Positions 26,739 to 36,500 of a stretch of DNA of 64,000 nt are shown here, piece by piece (the first letter of the stretch is position 1; each line of letters begins with the position of its first letter). Below the pieces are notes generated by a model. It made no database searches. It saw only the letters and a program-made list of their open reading frames with translations, and was not told the DNA's origin. Source of the stretch: Mesorhizobium sp. Pch-S (GTDB lineage Bacteria; Pseudomonadota; Alphaproteobacteria; Rhizobiales; Rhizobiaceae); assembly GCF_004136315.1 (NCBI RefSeq), contig NZ_CP029562.1, forward strand, positions 2,919,501 through 2,983,500, in the 5' to 3' direction. The position numbers and the translations under genes were made by a program.

Positions 26739-28259
26739 TTGACGAATACGCTTTACGACGCGCTGCTTCGGCCGCACGAGGCCAATCACGGCACCTTTCT
26801 CGCGCTGAGGGATGGCTCTCGCGTTTCCTACGCCGACTTCCTGAAACTGTCCGCGCGGGTCGCGCACGCCATGGCTGGCGCCGGCGTGCGACCCGGCGAC
26901 CGGGTGGCGTTGCAGGCAAAAAAGTCGTTGCAGGCCCTGGCCGTCTATGCCGCCACCGTTCGCATGGGCGCAGTGTTCCTGCCGCTCAATACGGCCTATA
27001 CGGCCGCCGAGGTCGACTATTTCATCAGCGACGCCAGTGCCAGGCTTCTGATCTGCGACGGCACCAGCGCAGCCGCTCTGCAGCCGGTGGCGGACAGGAC
27101 AGGGGCGGCGCTGCTGACGCTCAATGGGGATGGTTCCGGCTCCCTGATTGAGCGGGCGGATGGCCTGTCCGAAATCTATGCGCCCGCCGAGCGAGGACCG
27201 GAAGACCTCGCCGCCTTTCTCTACACGTCCGGGACGACCGGACGGTCGAAGGGCGCGATGCTGACGCATGACAACCTGCTGTCGAACGCGGAGGCGCTGG
27301 TGGAAACCTGGCGCTTCACCGAGCAGGACGTGCTGCTTCACGCCTTGCCGATCTTCCATACGCACGGACTGTTCGTTGCCACCAACGTCATCCTGCTCGC
27401 AGGCGGATCGATGATCTTCCTGCCGGGTCTCGACATCGATGACCTTGTCGCGAACATGCCGCGCGCGACCACATTGATGGGGGTGCCGACCTTCTACACG
27501 CGCCTGCTCGCAGATCCCAGGCTGACACGGGAACTGGTCCAGCACATGCGCCTGTTCGTTTCCGGCAGCGCGCCGCTGCTGGCCGAAACGCACCGGGATT
27601 TCGAGGCGCGCACGGGCAAGCGCATCCTCGAGCGCTACGGCATGACCGAGACCAACATGAACACCTCGAACCCCTATGACGGCGAGCGCCGCGCCGGTAC
27701 AGTTGGGCAGCCTTTGCCTGGCGTTTCGGTACGCATCGCTGAACCCCATGCCGGCAAGCCGGTTGCGACGGGCGATATCGGGGTGATCGAGGTGAAGGGT
27801 CGCAATGTCTTCAAGGGTTACTGGAACATGCCGGAGAAGACCGCGCAGGAGTTCCGCGCCGACGGCTATTTCATCACCGGCGATCTCGCCACGCAGGACG
27901 GCGATGGCTACGTCACCATCGTTGGTCGCGCCAAGGACCTGATCATCGCCGGCGGCTACAACATCTATCCCAAGGAAATAGAACTCCTGCTCGACGAGAT
28001 GCCGGGCGTCGAGGAGTCGGCGGTGATCGGCGTGCCGCATCCCGATCTCGGCGAAGGCGTGGTCGGTGTCGTGACGGCGCGCAAGGGGGCTGCGCTCGAC
28101 GAGGCCAGCCTGCTTGCAGGATTGGCGTCAAGGCTCGCGCGCTTCAAGCAGCCGCGCCGTCTCTTCGTGATCGACGAGTTGCCGCGCAACACGATGGGCA
28201 AGGTGCAGAAGAACCTTCTGCGCCAGCAGTTCGCCGAGACGTTCGCGGTGAAGGGGTAG
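26739..28259 (+). CDS. Malonyl-CoA synthetase-like acyl-CoA ligase
   Basis: A 506-residue AMP-forming ligase of the MatB type, converting malonate or methylmalonate plus CoA and ATP to the thioester. Present are the P-loop YTSGTTGRSKGA, the YGMTETNMNTSNPYDGERRAGTVG motif characteristic of malonyl-CoA synthetases, the hinge GRAKDLIIAGGYNIYPKEIE, and the C-terminal Lys in NTMGKVQK. I start at TTG 26739 (CCGGAG upstream), giving the usual N-terminus; the longer frame contains unrelated antisense-like sequence. There is no matA/matC nearby, so the malonate source is unclear. Confidence 0.88.
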   Translation: MTNTLYDALLRPHEANHGTFLALRDGSRVSYADFLKLSARVAHAMAGAGVRPGDRVALQAKKSLQALAVYAATVRMGAVFLPLNTAYTAAEVDYFISDASARLLICDGTSAAALQPVADRTGAALLTLNGDGSGSLIERADGLSEIYAPAERGPEDLAAFLYTSGTTGRSKGAMLTHDNLLSNAEALVETWRFTEQDVLLHALPIFHTHGLFVATNVILLAGGSMIFLPGLDIDDLVANMPRATTLMGVPTFYTRLLADPRLTRELVQHMRLFVSGSAPLLAETHRDFEARTGKRILERYGMTETNMNTSNPYDGERRAGTVGQPLPGVSVRIAEPHAGKPVATGDIGVIEVKGRNVFKGYWNMPEKTAQEFRADGYFITGDLATQDGDGYVTIVGRAKDLIIAGGYNIYPKEIELLLDEMPGVEESAVIGVPHPDLGEGVVGVVTARKGAALDEASLLAGLASRLARFKQPRRLFVIDELPRNTMGKVQKNLLRQQFAETFAVKG

Positions 28260-28280
28260 ATGCGCAACGCTTCCTTCTCT

Positions 28281-28316
28281 CCTAGAGCGTTTCCGTTTTT
28301 CACGGAAAACGCTCCA
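28281..28316. repeat. Intergenic repeat, solo A hairpin
   Basis: AGAGCGTTTCCGT / ACGGAAAACGCTC hairpin, an A module without its B partner, just after the MatB-like gene, where it may also act as a 3' end. Confidence 0.7.
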
Positions 28317-28356
28317 AGTTTTTGCTCCAGGGAAGAAGGAAGAAGACGCGTCCTGA

Positions 28357-28967
28357 CTACGACAGCTTGTCGAGCTTGCGCTGCATGGCGGCGATCTGAT
28401 CCTTCAACTCCTGAAGGTCATCAGCCTTTTCCGCCGGCTCCGCCTTGGCAGGCTCCGGGGCGGTGTTTGCGGCGCCACCCGCCGCGGCAGCCGGGAACGG
28501 CGTGAACATGCGCATGGCGTTCTGGAACATTTCCATGTTGCGCCGGGTCTGTTCTTCGAGCGCTTTCATCGGCGTCGGCAGTTTCATCATGTCCATCGGC
28601 GTCTTGCCGAGCGCCGATTTCATCTGGTCGCGGAAACGTTCCTGTTCCTTGGAGAAGGCGAGCATCGACTGCTCGAGGAAACTCGGCACGATCATCTGCA
28701 TCTGATCGCCATAGAAGGCAATGAGCTGGCGCAGAAAGGGGATGGGCAGCATGTTCTGCCCGTCCTTGTTCTCCAGTTCGAAAATAATCTGGGTCAGCAC
28801 GGGGTGCGTGTGTCGTCGCCGGTCTTGGCATCCTGGACAGTGAATTCCTCGCCTTTCTTGACCATTTCGGCGAGGTCTTCGAGGGTCACATAGGTGCTGG
28901 TGCCCGTGTTGTAGAGCCGGCGGTTGGCGTATTTCTTGATCACCACCGGTTCGTCTTTCGCCGCCAT
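28357..28967 (-). pseudogene. phaR: Polyhydroxyalkanoate synthesis repressor PhaR, frameshifted
   Basis: The N-terminal DNA-binding half reads from ATG 28967 (VVIKKYANRRLYNTGTSTYV) and stops after 57 codons at 28794. The rest continues in another frame as THPVLTQIIFELENKDGQN to a C-terminal tail ending at 28357. Restoring one base (an A on the plus strand, between about 28810 and 28811) gives the expected GDDITHPVLTQ and an intact protein of about 203 residues. PhaR represses phasin and PHB genes and binds nascent PHB. It may be a real loss or a sequencing error. It is divergent from phaA, with palindromic candidate sites between. Confidence 0.85.
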
Positions 28968-29104
28968 TCAGCATCCTCCCGCGGATACCGGCTTGCCCGT
29001 AAGCAGCCGGTAACGATTACTCCCTGCGTCGAGGATATGCGCAAAACCGTCACAATTCCAAGCGGTTTGTGCAGTGCGGAAGCAGACGCCGTCCTTTCGG
29101 CGCT

Positions 29105-29140
29105 GCAATATGCTGCGCAGCATGCCGCAATATGCTGCGC
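29105..29140. promoter_or_regulatory. Candidate PhaR operator between phaR and phaA
   Basis: The direct repeat GCAATATGCTGCGC occurs at 29105-29118 and 29127-29140 (22-bp period), and ATGCTGCGCAGCAT (29110-29123) is a perfect 14-bp palindrome. TGC/GCA-rich repeats of this kind are the known style of PhaR sites. Confidence 0.6.
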
Positions 29141-29268
29141 GGGATGACTTACGCGGCGGCAATGACAGCCAAATCGATCAGATTTCGAGTTTGACTCGCA
29201 GCCTCGAACCGGCAAGAAAAGTCAAACCAACGGTTGCAAACCGCTCAATTCGAGGTCTGGAGAAGAAC

Positions 29269-30453
29269 ATGTCCGCTTCCAACGCCATCGTCGTCGCAAG
29301 TGCCGCGCGCACTGCCGTCGGGTCCTTCAACGGAGCCTTCGCGGCAACGCCCGCGCATGAGCTTGGCGCAGTGGTGATCCGCGAGCTGCTGTCGCGCGCG
29401 GGTGTCGAGGCGGCGGAAGTCGATGAGGTTATCCTCGGTCAGGTGCTGACCGCGGCCCAGGGCCAGAACCCGGCGCGGCAGGCATCGATCAACGCCGGCC
29501 TGCCGATAGAGACTACCGCGTGGGGCCTCAATCAGGTCTGTGGCTCGGGCCTGCGCGCGATCGCCATCGGCATGCAGCAGATCGCTGGTGGCGATGCCAA
29601 GGTGATCGTGGCCGGCGGCCAGGAGTCGATGTCACTGTCGGCGCATGCGCAGCACCTGCGTGCCGGCGTGAAGATGGGCGACTACAAGATGATCGACACC
29701 ATGATCAAGGACGGTCTGTGGGACGCCTTCAACGGCTACCACATGGGCATCACCGCCGAGAACGTCGCCAAGCAGTTCCAGATCACCCGCGACGACCAGG
29801 ATGCTTTTGCTCTCGCCTCGCAGAACAAGGCCGAGGCCGCGCAGAAGGCCGGCCGGTTCAAGGACGAGATTGTTGCCTTCACGATCAAGGGCAAGAAGGG
29901 CGATACCATCGTCGATCAGGACGAATACATTCGCCACGGCGCCACGCTGGACGCGATGACCAAATTGAAGCCGGCCTTCGACAAGGACGGGACGGTGACC
30001 GCCGCCAACGCTTCGGGCATCAATGACGGTGCTGCCGGCGCGCTGCTGATGACAGAAGCCGAGGCGGTGCGGCGCGGCATCACTCCGCTCGCCCGCATCG
30101 CTTCCTGGGCGACCGCCGGCGTCGACCCGTCGGTGATGGGCACGGGCCCGATTCCGGCTTCCAAGCGTGCGCTGGAAAAGGCAGGCTGGAAGGTGTCGGA
30201 TCTCGATCTGGTGGAAGCCAATGAGGCATTTGCCGCGCAGGCCTGCGCCGTCAACAAGGGGCTCGGCTGGAACCCGGACATCGTCAACGTCAATGGCGGC
30301 GCCATTGCCATCGGCCATCCGATCGGCGCTTCCGGCGCGCGCATCTTCAATACGCTTGTCTTTGAGATGAAGCGCCGCGGCGCCAAGAAAGGGCTGGCCA
30401 CCCTATGCATCGGCGGCGGCATGGGCGTCGCGATGTGTGTCGAGGCACTCTAA
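29269..30453 (+). CDS. phaA: Acetyl-CoA acetyltransferase (beta-ketothiolase)
   Basis: A 394-residue biosynthetic thiolase condensing two acetyl-CoA to acetoacetyl-CoA for PHB. The acyl-accepting Cys is in NQVCGSGLRA (Cys91). The catalytic His lies in AIAIGHPIGASGAR and the second Cys in LCIGGGMG near the C-terminus. GGAGAAG precedes ATG 29269; the longer frame upstream covers the regulatory repeats and is not coding. It is followed by phaB after 171 bp. phaC is not in this window. Confidence 0.96.
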   Translation: MSASNAIVVASAARTAVGSFNGAFAATPAHELGAVVIRELLSRAGVEAAEVDEVILGQVLTAAQGQNPARQASINAGLPIETTAWGLNQVCGSGLRAIAIGMQQIAGGDAKVIVAGGQESMSLSAHAQHLRAGVKMGDYKMIDTMIKDGLWDAFNGYHMGITAENVAKQFQITRDDQDAFALASQNKAEAAQKAGRFKDEIVAFTIKGKKGDTIVDQDEYIRHGATLDAMTKLKPAFDKDGTVTAANASGINDGAAGALLMTEAEAVRRGITPLARIASWATAGVDPSVMGTGPIPASKRALEKAGWKVSDLDLVEANEAFAAQACAVNKGLGWNPDIVNVNGGAIAIGHPIGASGARIFNTLVFEMKRRGAKKGLATLCIGGGMGVAMCVEAL

Positions 30454-30460
30454 TCGAAAA

Positions 30461-30497
30461 AGACGAGCGGGCGGCCAAGGTGCCGCCCGTTTCGTCT
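30461..30497 (+). terminator. Hairpin between phaA and phaB
   Basis: GCGGGCGGC pairs with GCCGCCCG(T) and the flanking AGACGA/TCGTCT extends the stem; few T follow. It may attenuate or separate phaA and phaB transcripts. Confidence 0.55.
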
Positions 30498-30582
30498 CTG
30501 AAACCAATCCAGATGATTTGGTTCAAAGACTCGTCATAAGAGTCGGGTTCAAGAAGATCCGCCATACGGGTCATTCAATGAA

Positions 30583-30600
30583 GGCGATTTCGAAATCGCC
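30583..30600. promoter_or_regulatory. 18-bp perfect palindrome before phaB
   Basis: GGCGATTTCGAAATCGCC is a perfect palindrome ending 24 bp before the phaB ATG. It could be an operator or a leader hairpin close to the ribosome site (AAAGGGG). Preceding sequence 30508-30550 also contains short inverted repeats (AACCAA/TTGGTT, GACTC/GAGTC). Confidence 0.4.
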
Positions 30601-30624
30601 TGAGATGCAGCAAAGGGGAAACGC

Positions 30625-31350
30625 ATGAGTAAAGTCGCACTCGTCACCGGTGGGTCGCGCGGTATCGGTGCCGCAATCTCGATCGGTTTGAAGAATGCCG
30701 GTTACAGCGTCGCGGCGAACTATGCCGGCAACGACGAGGCAGCAGCGAAGTTCACGGCGGAAACAGGGATCAAGACCTACAAGTGGTCGGTTGCCGACTA
30801 TGAGGCCTGCGCGGCCGGTATCGGCCAGGTAGAGGCTGACCTCGGCCCTGTTTCGGTGCTGGTCAACAATGCAGGCATCACGCGCGATGCGATGTTCCAC
30901 AAGATGACGCCGCAGCAGTGGAAAGAGGTGATCGACACCAACCTGTCCGGTGTCTTCAACATGTCGCATCCGCTGTGGAGTGGCATGCGCGACCGCAAGT
31001 TCGGCCGCATCATCACCATTTCCTCCATCAACGGGCAGAAAGGCCAGGCCGGCCAGGCCAACTACTCGGCGTCGAAGGCCGGTGACATCGGCTTCACCAA
31101 GGCACTCGCGCAGGAAGGCGCGCGCGCAGGCATCACCGTCAATGTGATCTGCCCCGGCTACATCGCCACCGAAATGGTCAAGGCGATCGACGAGAAGGTA
31201 CTCAACGAACGCATCATTCCGCAGATCCCGGTCGGCCGTCTTGGCGAGCCGGAAGAGATCGCGCGTTGCGTGGTGTTCCTGGCTTCCGAAGAAGCCGGCT
31301 TCATCACCGGCTCGACCATCTCGGCAAATGGCGGGCAGTATTTCGCCTGA
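30625..31350 (+). CDS. phaB: Acetoacetyl-CoA reductase
   Basis: A 241-residue NADPH-dependent SDR making (R)-3-hydroxybutyryl-CoA, the PHB monomer. TGGSRGIGAAIS (9-20) binds the nucleotide, NNAGITRDAMFHKM is the family-specific loop, and the catalytic Ser-Tyr-Lys lies in SSINGQKGQAGQANYSASKAG. AAAGGGG precedes the ATG. It lies in the phaAB cluster next to frameshifted phaR. Confidence 0.96.
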   Translation: MSKVALVTGGSRGIGAAISIGLKNAGYSVAANYAGNDEAAAKFTAETGIKTYKWSVADYEACAAGIGQVEADLGPVSVLVNNAGITRDAMFHKMTPQQWKEVIDTNLSGVFNMSHPLWSGMRDRKFGRIITISSINGQKGQAGQANYSASKAGDIGFTKALAQEGARAGITVNVICPGYIATEMVKAIDEKVLNERIIPQIPVGRLGEPEEIARCVVFLASEEAGFITGSTISANGGQYFA

Positions 31351-31370
31351 GCGTGCTCTCGCATGAAGAC

Positions 31371-31396
31371 AAAACGGGCCGCAAGCGGCCCGTTTT
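31371..31396. terminator. Terminator after phaB
   Basis: AAAACGGGCC pairs with GGCCCGTTTT around a 6-nt loop; it serves phaB and the convergent MFS gene. Confidence 0.85.
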
Positions 31397-31419
31397 CATT
31401 TCTGTGGCAACGGAAGCCT

Positions 31420-32637
31420 CTAACTGGAGGGTGCCGCATCGCGGGGGATCGATGCCGTGGCGACGGCTGCGATGATGGAAGCGATGCCGGCTATGATGAA
31501 GGCAGCTGACATCGATTGCGTGATGACCATGCCTGCGATGGCGGATCCGAGCGGGAAGCCAGCCAGGTTCAGGCTCATGGAAATCGACATGACGCGGCCA
31601 AGCTGGTGCGGGTCGGTGCGGCGCTGGCGCAAGGTCAGCAGCGCAACATCGATCGGGCCGGACACCACGCCGGCAATCATCAGGCCGATCGCCAACCCAC
31701 CCAGCCCGAATTCCGCCGCGACCGGCCAGGCAGCCAGGGCGGTGATCACCATGCCGATCGCCATGACATGACGCTCTCGCCCCGTCGTGCGCAGACGACC
31801 CGCCATGAGCGCGCCGATGCCTCCGGCAATGCCCATCGCAGCCCACAGCGCCCCGGTCACCGAGCTGCTTTCCGTCGCGCCATAGCGTTCGACCACGAAC
31901 ACCGGCACTACCACGACAAGCACACCCCAGGTGATCTGATAGAAGGAGTAGGAGATAGCGAGGCCGCGCAGGGTGGGCTGTCGTGCCACCATCTCGATGC
32001 CTTCGATCGTCTGGCGCAACAGGGAGGCATGGCGCGATGCCAGACCCGGCAGGCGTGGAACGTAAGAGAGGCAGATTGCGGCGCCGGTGTAGGCAAAAGC
32101 GATGATTGACAACGCAGCTTCCGGTCCAAGCAGGGCTACCGTCAGGCCGGCCAGCGCAGGCCCCACGACATCGGAGACGGCATAGACTGCGGTGTCGAGC
32201 GCGTTGACCCGGTCGAGCGCATGGGACGGCACGAGCCGTGGCAGCAGCGTCCGCGTGCCGGATGCGCCCAATGGGCCGGCCAGCGAGAACAGGACCACCA
32301 GGACAAACAGGACCGGGGGGCTCGCCCAGCCCGCCCAGCCGGCCACGCTGACCGCGGCGATGAAAATGGCGCTGGCGATCAGATCGATCCGGACCGCTGC
32401 TGTCGGACCCACCCGGTCGAGCAATGCGCCGGCGATGGGGCTGATAAGGAGGCCTGGAGCAATCGCGGCAAAAGTCAGCCAACCGGCCAGTGCCGGCGAG
32501 GAAAAGCGCGCCAGGACGAACAGGACGAGGGTGAGGCCAAACATGCGGGCCGCCAGGCGCGACAGCGTTGCCGCAAGGATCAGGGGCGACAGGCCGGGGA
32601 TCGACATCAAGGCACGATACGAGTTCTGGGCTTCCAT
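31420..32637 (-). CDS. MFS transporter (drug/metabolite exporter type)
   Basis: A 405-residue inner-membrane protein with about 12 hydrophobic segments (for example LTFAAIAPGLLISPIAGALLD and AMGIAGGIGALMAGRL). The DRVGP and RPTD-type loops fit the MFS_3/enterobactin-exporter-like class, but the substrate is unknown. The ATG at 32637 (MEAQNSY) begins right before the first helix; the longer frame adds 58 hydrophilic residues without support. The ribosome site is weak. Confidence 0.82.
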   Translation of the reverse strand: MEAQNSYRALMSIPGLSPLILAATLSRLAARMFGLTLVLFVLARFSSPALAGWLTFAAIAPGLLISPIAGALLDRVGPTAAVRIDLIASAIFIAAVSVAGWAGWASPPVLFVLVVLFSLAGPLGASGTRTLLPRLVPSHALDRVNALDTAVYAVSDVVGPALAGLTVALLGPEAALSIIAFAYTGAAICLSYVPRLPGLASRHASLLRQTIEGIEMVARQPTLRGLAISYSFYQITWGVLVVVVPVFVVERYGATESSSVTGALWAAMGIAGGIGALMAGRLRTTGRERHVMAIGMVITALAAWPVAAEFGLGGLAIGLMIAGVVSGPIDVALLTLRQRRTDPHQLGRVMSISMSLNLAGFPLGSAIAGMVITQSMSAAFIIAGIASIIAAVATASIPRDAAPSS

Positions 32638-33362
32638 AGGAGCTGTCCCGGCTGCAGGCGGCCTACCGTATGGAGGTGCCTGCGCCTCTGTAAATGGACC
32701 ACGGGCGCCGGTTTGAAGCGGACACGCACCATCCCGGCGACGAAAAACAAGGTCCGGTTCGACCGTGTGGAATGGCTTGCGATGTTCAGGGATTGTGCCG
32801 TTCCGGCACACAAACGTTAACGTTGGCCAGCCGCAAGACGGACAAGCTCTTCAGAAGCCTGTGAATCATTGGTGGACAAGCTGTGCACAACACCAGATGT
32901 TGGGGTGAACGAAACGAGAAACTTCTGCGATCGCCGATTCGTCGCCGATTCGTTCCGGCTTTGGTCGAATTGTTAACGAAAATCGAGGGTTGAGTGTCCG
33001 ATGTGGTTAATGGCTATTAAGAAAATGCTGTCATTTCAGCGGCTTGACCTGCGCCCCTCGTTAGCCGGTACTCATGCGGACGCCTGTTGCCGGCAAAAGT
33101 TAACGGCGGTCATCAAAAGCGGATGGTTTGGTCGGTTAGTCGATTCAGCATGTGGTGCGACTCTCTCAGCCGAGGTCCATATCTAGCCGTGAACGAACCG
33201 TGAATCGCGAAGAGTCAGCGATTCGTCGCTGATTCGTTCCAGACTCGTTCCGAGCGTTAATCCGGCGGTGCATAAGGCTGGATGCGGTGATCGCGTGCGA
33301 CGCTTCCATGAACATTATGCTTTCGCTCCGGCGCTTGAATGCCTATGTGTGCGCTGTCGCCG
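32638..33362. other. Gene-free region with clustered GANTC and TTAA sites
   Basis: No supported ORF. GANTC (CcrM methylation target) occurs ten times between 32863 and 33246, including five copies at 33202, 33212, 33220, 33231 and 33242. TTAA occurs at 32817, 32973, 33007, 33017, 33110 and 33257, rare in such GC-rich DNA. A perfect palindrome AACGTTAACGTT lies near 32813-32824. Two weak DnaA-box-like 9-mers (TTGTCCACC, TTGTGCACA on the minus strand) lie at 32871-32890. The composition suggests a cell-cycle-controlled promoter or replication-related element, unproven. Confidence 0.5.
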
Positions 33363-33465
33363 CTAGAGCGTTTCCGTCTTAACGGAAATGCGGAAACGCT
33401 CTAATCCTTAGTTCTTACGCAATTCCGGACGGAAAACCGCTACGCACTTTTCCTGGAATTGCTCC
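33363..33465. repeat. Two-hairpin intergenic repeat, copy 4 (A-B)
   Basis: A module 33363-33403 (AGAGCGTTTCCG ... CGGAAACGCTCT) then B module 33419-33463 (GCAATTCCGGACGG ... CCTGGAATTGC), same orientation as copy 1. Confidence 0.8.
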
Positions 33466-33508
33466 AGGGGCGGCGCCGATCACGGGAAAAGGTCTTCTTT
33501 CCGGGCCG

Positions 33509-36500
33509 ATGAATATCCATCCCAAACCCACTGAACCGCTGATCCTCTCAGGCCGCGACGTCACCGCCGTGCTCGGCCCGACCAACACGGGCAAGACGCA
33601 TCTCGCCATCGAGAGAATGGTCGCGCATGAAAGCGGCATCATCGGCTTGCCGCTTCGCCTCCTGGCGCGCGAGGTCTACGCCCGGCTATGCGAGAAGGTC
33701 GGCGCGAACAAGGTCGCGCTGGTGACGGGTGAGGAAAAGATCCAGCCAGCCGGAGCGCGATACTCGGTCCACACCGTCGAGGCGCTGCCGCGCGAGACCG
33801 ATGCCGCATTCGTTGCCATCGATGAAGTGCAATTGGCCGGCGATCTCGAACGCGGCCATATCTTCACCGATCGTATCCTCAACCTGCGTGGCCGGCAGGA
33901 GACGTTGCTCCTGGGCGCCGCCACCATGCACGGCATCCTGCAGAAATTGCTCAGGGGCGTGTCGGTGGTGACCAGGCCTCGCCTGTCGCACCTCGCCTAT
34001 GCCGGCTCCAAGAAGCTGACCCGCCTGCCGCGCCGTTCGGCCATCGTCGCCTTCTCGGCGGATGAGGTCTATGGCATCGCCGAGTTGATCCGGCGCCAGC
34101 AGGGCGGTGCGGCTGTCGTGCTTGGCGCATTGTCGCCTCGTACCCGCAATGCCCAGGTAGCGCTCTATCAGTCCGGCGACGTTGACTATCTGGTAGCGAC
34201 CGACGCCATCGGCATGGGATTGAACCTTGACGTCGATCATGTCGCCTTCGCCCAGAACAGGAAGTTTGACGGCTATCAATACCGAAACCTGACCGCTGCG
34301 GAGCTCGGCCAGATCGCCGGTCGTGCCGGCCGGCACCTGCGCGATGGCACGTTTGGCGTCACCGGTCAGGTCGACCCGCTCGACGAAGACCTTGTCCAGA
34401 AGATCGAAGGCCATGATTTCGAGCCGGTGAAGGTGCTGCAATGGCGCACGCCGAGTTTCGATTTTTCCAACCTCGATGCGCTGAAGCGTTCGATCGAAAC
34501 CAACGCCCCGGTTGAAGGGTTGACCCGGGCTCTGCCAGCCGTCGATGCACAGGCGCTTGAGTTCCTGTCAAAGGACGGCGAAATCCGTGCGCTCGCTACC
34601 AGCCGTGAACGTGTGGCCCTGCTGTGGGAAGCCTGCGCCTTGCCGGATTACCGCAAGATCGCTCCCGCACAGCACGCTGACCTCATTGCTTCCATCTATA
34701 TGGACCTTGCCAGGCACGGCCACGTCGATGAAAGCTACATGGCGGAACAGGTGCGTCGCGCCGATACCACCGAGGGTGATATCGACACGCTTTCGCATCG
34801 CATCGCCCAGATTCGCACGTGGACTTTTGTATCCAATCGTCCAGGTTGGCTTGCCGATCCGACACACTGGCAAGAAAAGACACGGGAAATCGAAGACAGA
34901 TTGTCCGACGCGTTGCATGAGCGGTTGACGAAACGCTTCGTTGATCGCAGGACTTCCGTCCTCATGCGGCGCCTTAGAGAAAATACCATGCCCGAAGCCG
35001 AAATCAGCCCAACCGGAACCGTCCTCGTTGAGGGCCATCATGTCGGCGAACTGCAAGGGTTCCGCTTCACGGCCGACCAAGGCGCTGGCGGTGAAGATGC
35101 CAAGGCTGTGCGTTCGGCCGCGCAGAGGGCACTTGCCTCCGAGTTCGAAGCCCGTGCGGAACGCTTCGCGGCGTCCGGCAACAACGACATCGCCTTGGGT
35201 TCCGATGGCGTGCTGCGCTGGATTGGCGCGCCGATCGGTACGCTGGTGGCCGGCGAAGACGCGCTGAAGCCGCGACTGGTGCTGCTTGCCGACGAACAGC
35301 TGACCGGTCCGGCCCGCGACAAGGTGGCGGCGCGTGCCGATCGTTTTGTCAATTTCCAGGTCGAACTGCTGTTGAAGCCGCTGGTCGACATGAAGAATGC
35401 CGAGCAGCTGACCGGGATCGCTCGCGGCATCGCTTTCCAGCTCGTCGAGCATTTCGGTCTCATCAACCGGCGCGATATCGCGGAAGAAATGCGCACGCTC
35501 GACCAGGAAGGTCGTGCAGCGCTGCGGCGCCTCGGCGTGCGTTTCGGCGCCTATCATGTTTTCGTACCGTCGCTGATCAAGCCGGCGCCAGCTGGCCTTG
35601 TGACGCTGTTGTGGGCACTGAAGAACGACGGCAAGGACAAGCCGGGCTTCGGCGATGTGGTCCACGCGCTGGCTTCCGGCCGCACCTCGATCGTGATCGA
35701 CCCGACCTACGACAAGACGTTCTACCGTTTGGCCGGCTATCGCAACCTCGGCCGTCGAGCGGTGCGCGTCGACATTCTCGAGCGTCTGGCTGATCTCATC
35801 CGCCCGGCGACCAACTGGAAGCCGGGCCTTGGTGTTCGTCCGGACGGCGCTTATGACGGCCAGGCCTTCATGGTGACGCCGCCGATGATGTCGATCCTCG
35901 GCGCAACCGCCGACGACATGGAGGAGATCCTGAAAGGTCTCGGCTACCGTGCCGAGCCGAAGCCTGCGGCGGACGTCAAGGCCAAGCTCGAACAACTCGA
36001 CCAGGCGGCCCGCGAGGCCGCAGAGGCGAAGGCCGCGGCTGATGCCACCGCAAAGGCGGCGGACCAGGTGACTGAAGCGGCTGCCACCGATGCCGTTGAC
36101 GGCTCTGGTGCTGTTGAGGCTGAGCCGGTCTCCGAAACCCCGGAGGTCGAGTCTGCTGCGGAAGACGTCGCTGACACCGGTGCGGAAATCGCCGAGACGG
36201 CAGAAGCCGTGGAAGCAGGCGAGGCTGGCGGAACCGAGGAAGCCGCGGTCATCGCCGAGCCGGCCAGCGAAGCAGAGGCAACCGAGCAGGCTGTGGGCGA
36301 AACCGAGCAGCAGGCCGAAGCTGTTGCGGTCGAAGGCGCAGCCCCGAGTGGTGAAGCGGCCAAGGCCGAGTCGGAAGAGCCGAAGCCGATCCTGCTGTGG
36401 CGGCAGGCACGTTTCGATCATCGCCGCGACAACCGTCATCACCGTGGCGGTCGCAACGCGCAGGGGGCAGGCGAAAACAACCGCCAGCGTTCCGATCGCG

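Noticed and set aside
32638..33508. Chromosomal replication origin
   Set aside because: DnaA-like 9-mers are weak, and typical origin neighbours (hemE, maf, rho, parAB, dnaA) are absent. Only the GANTC/TTAA enrichment is reported.
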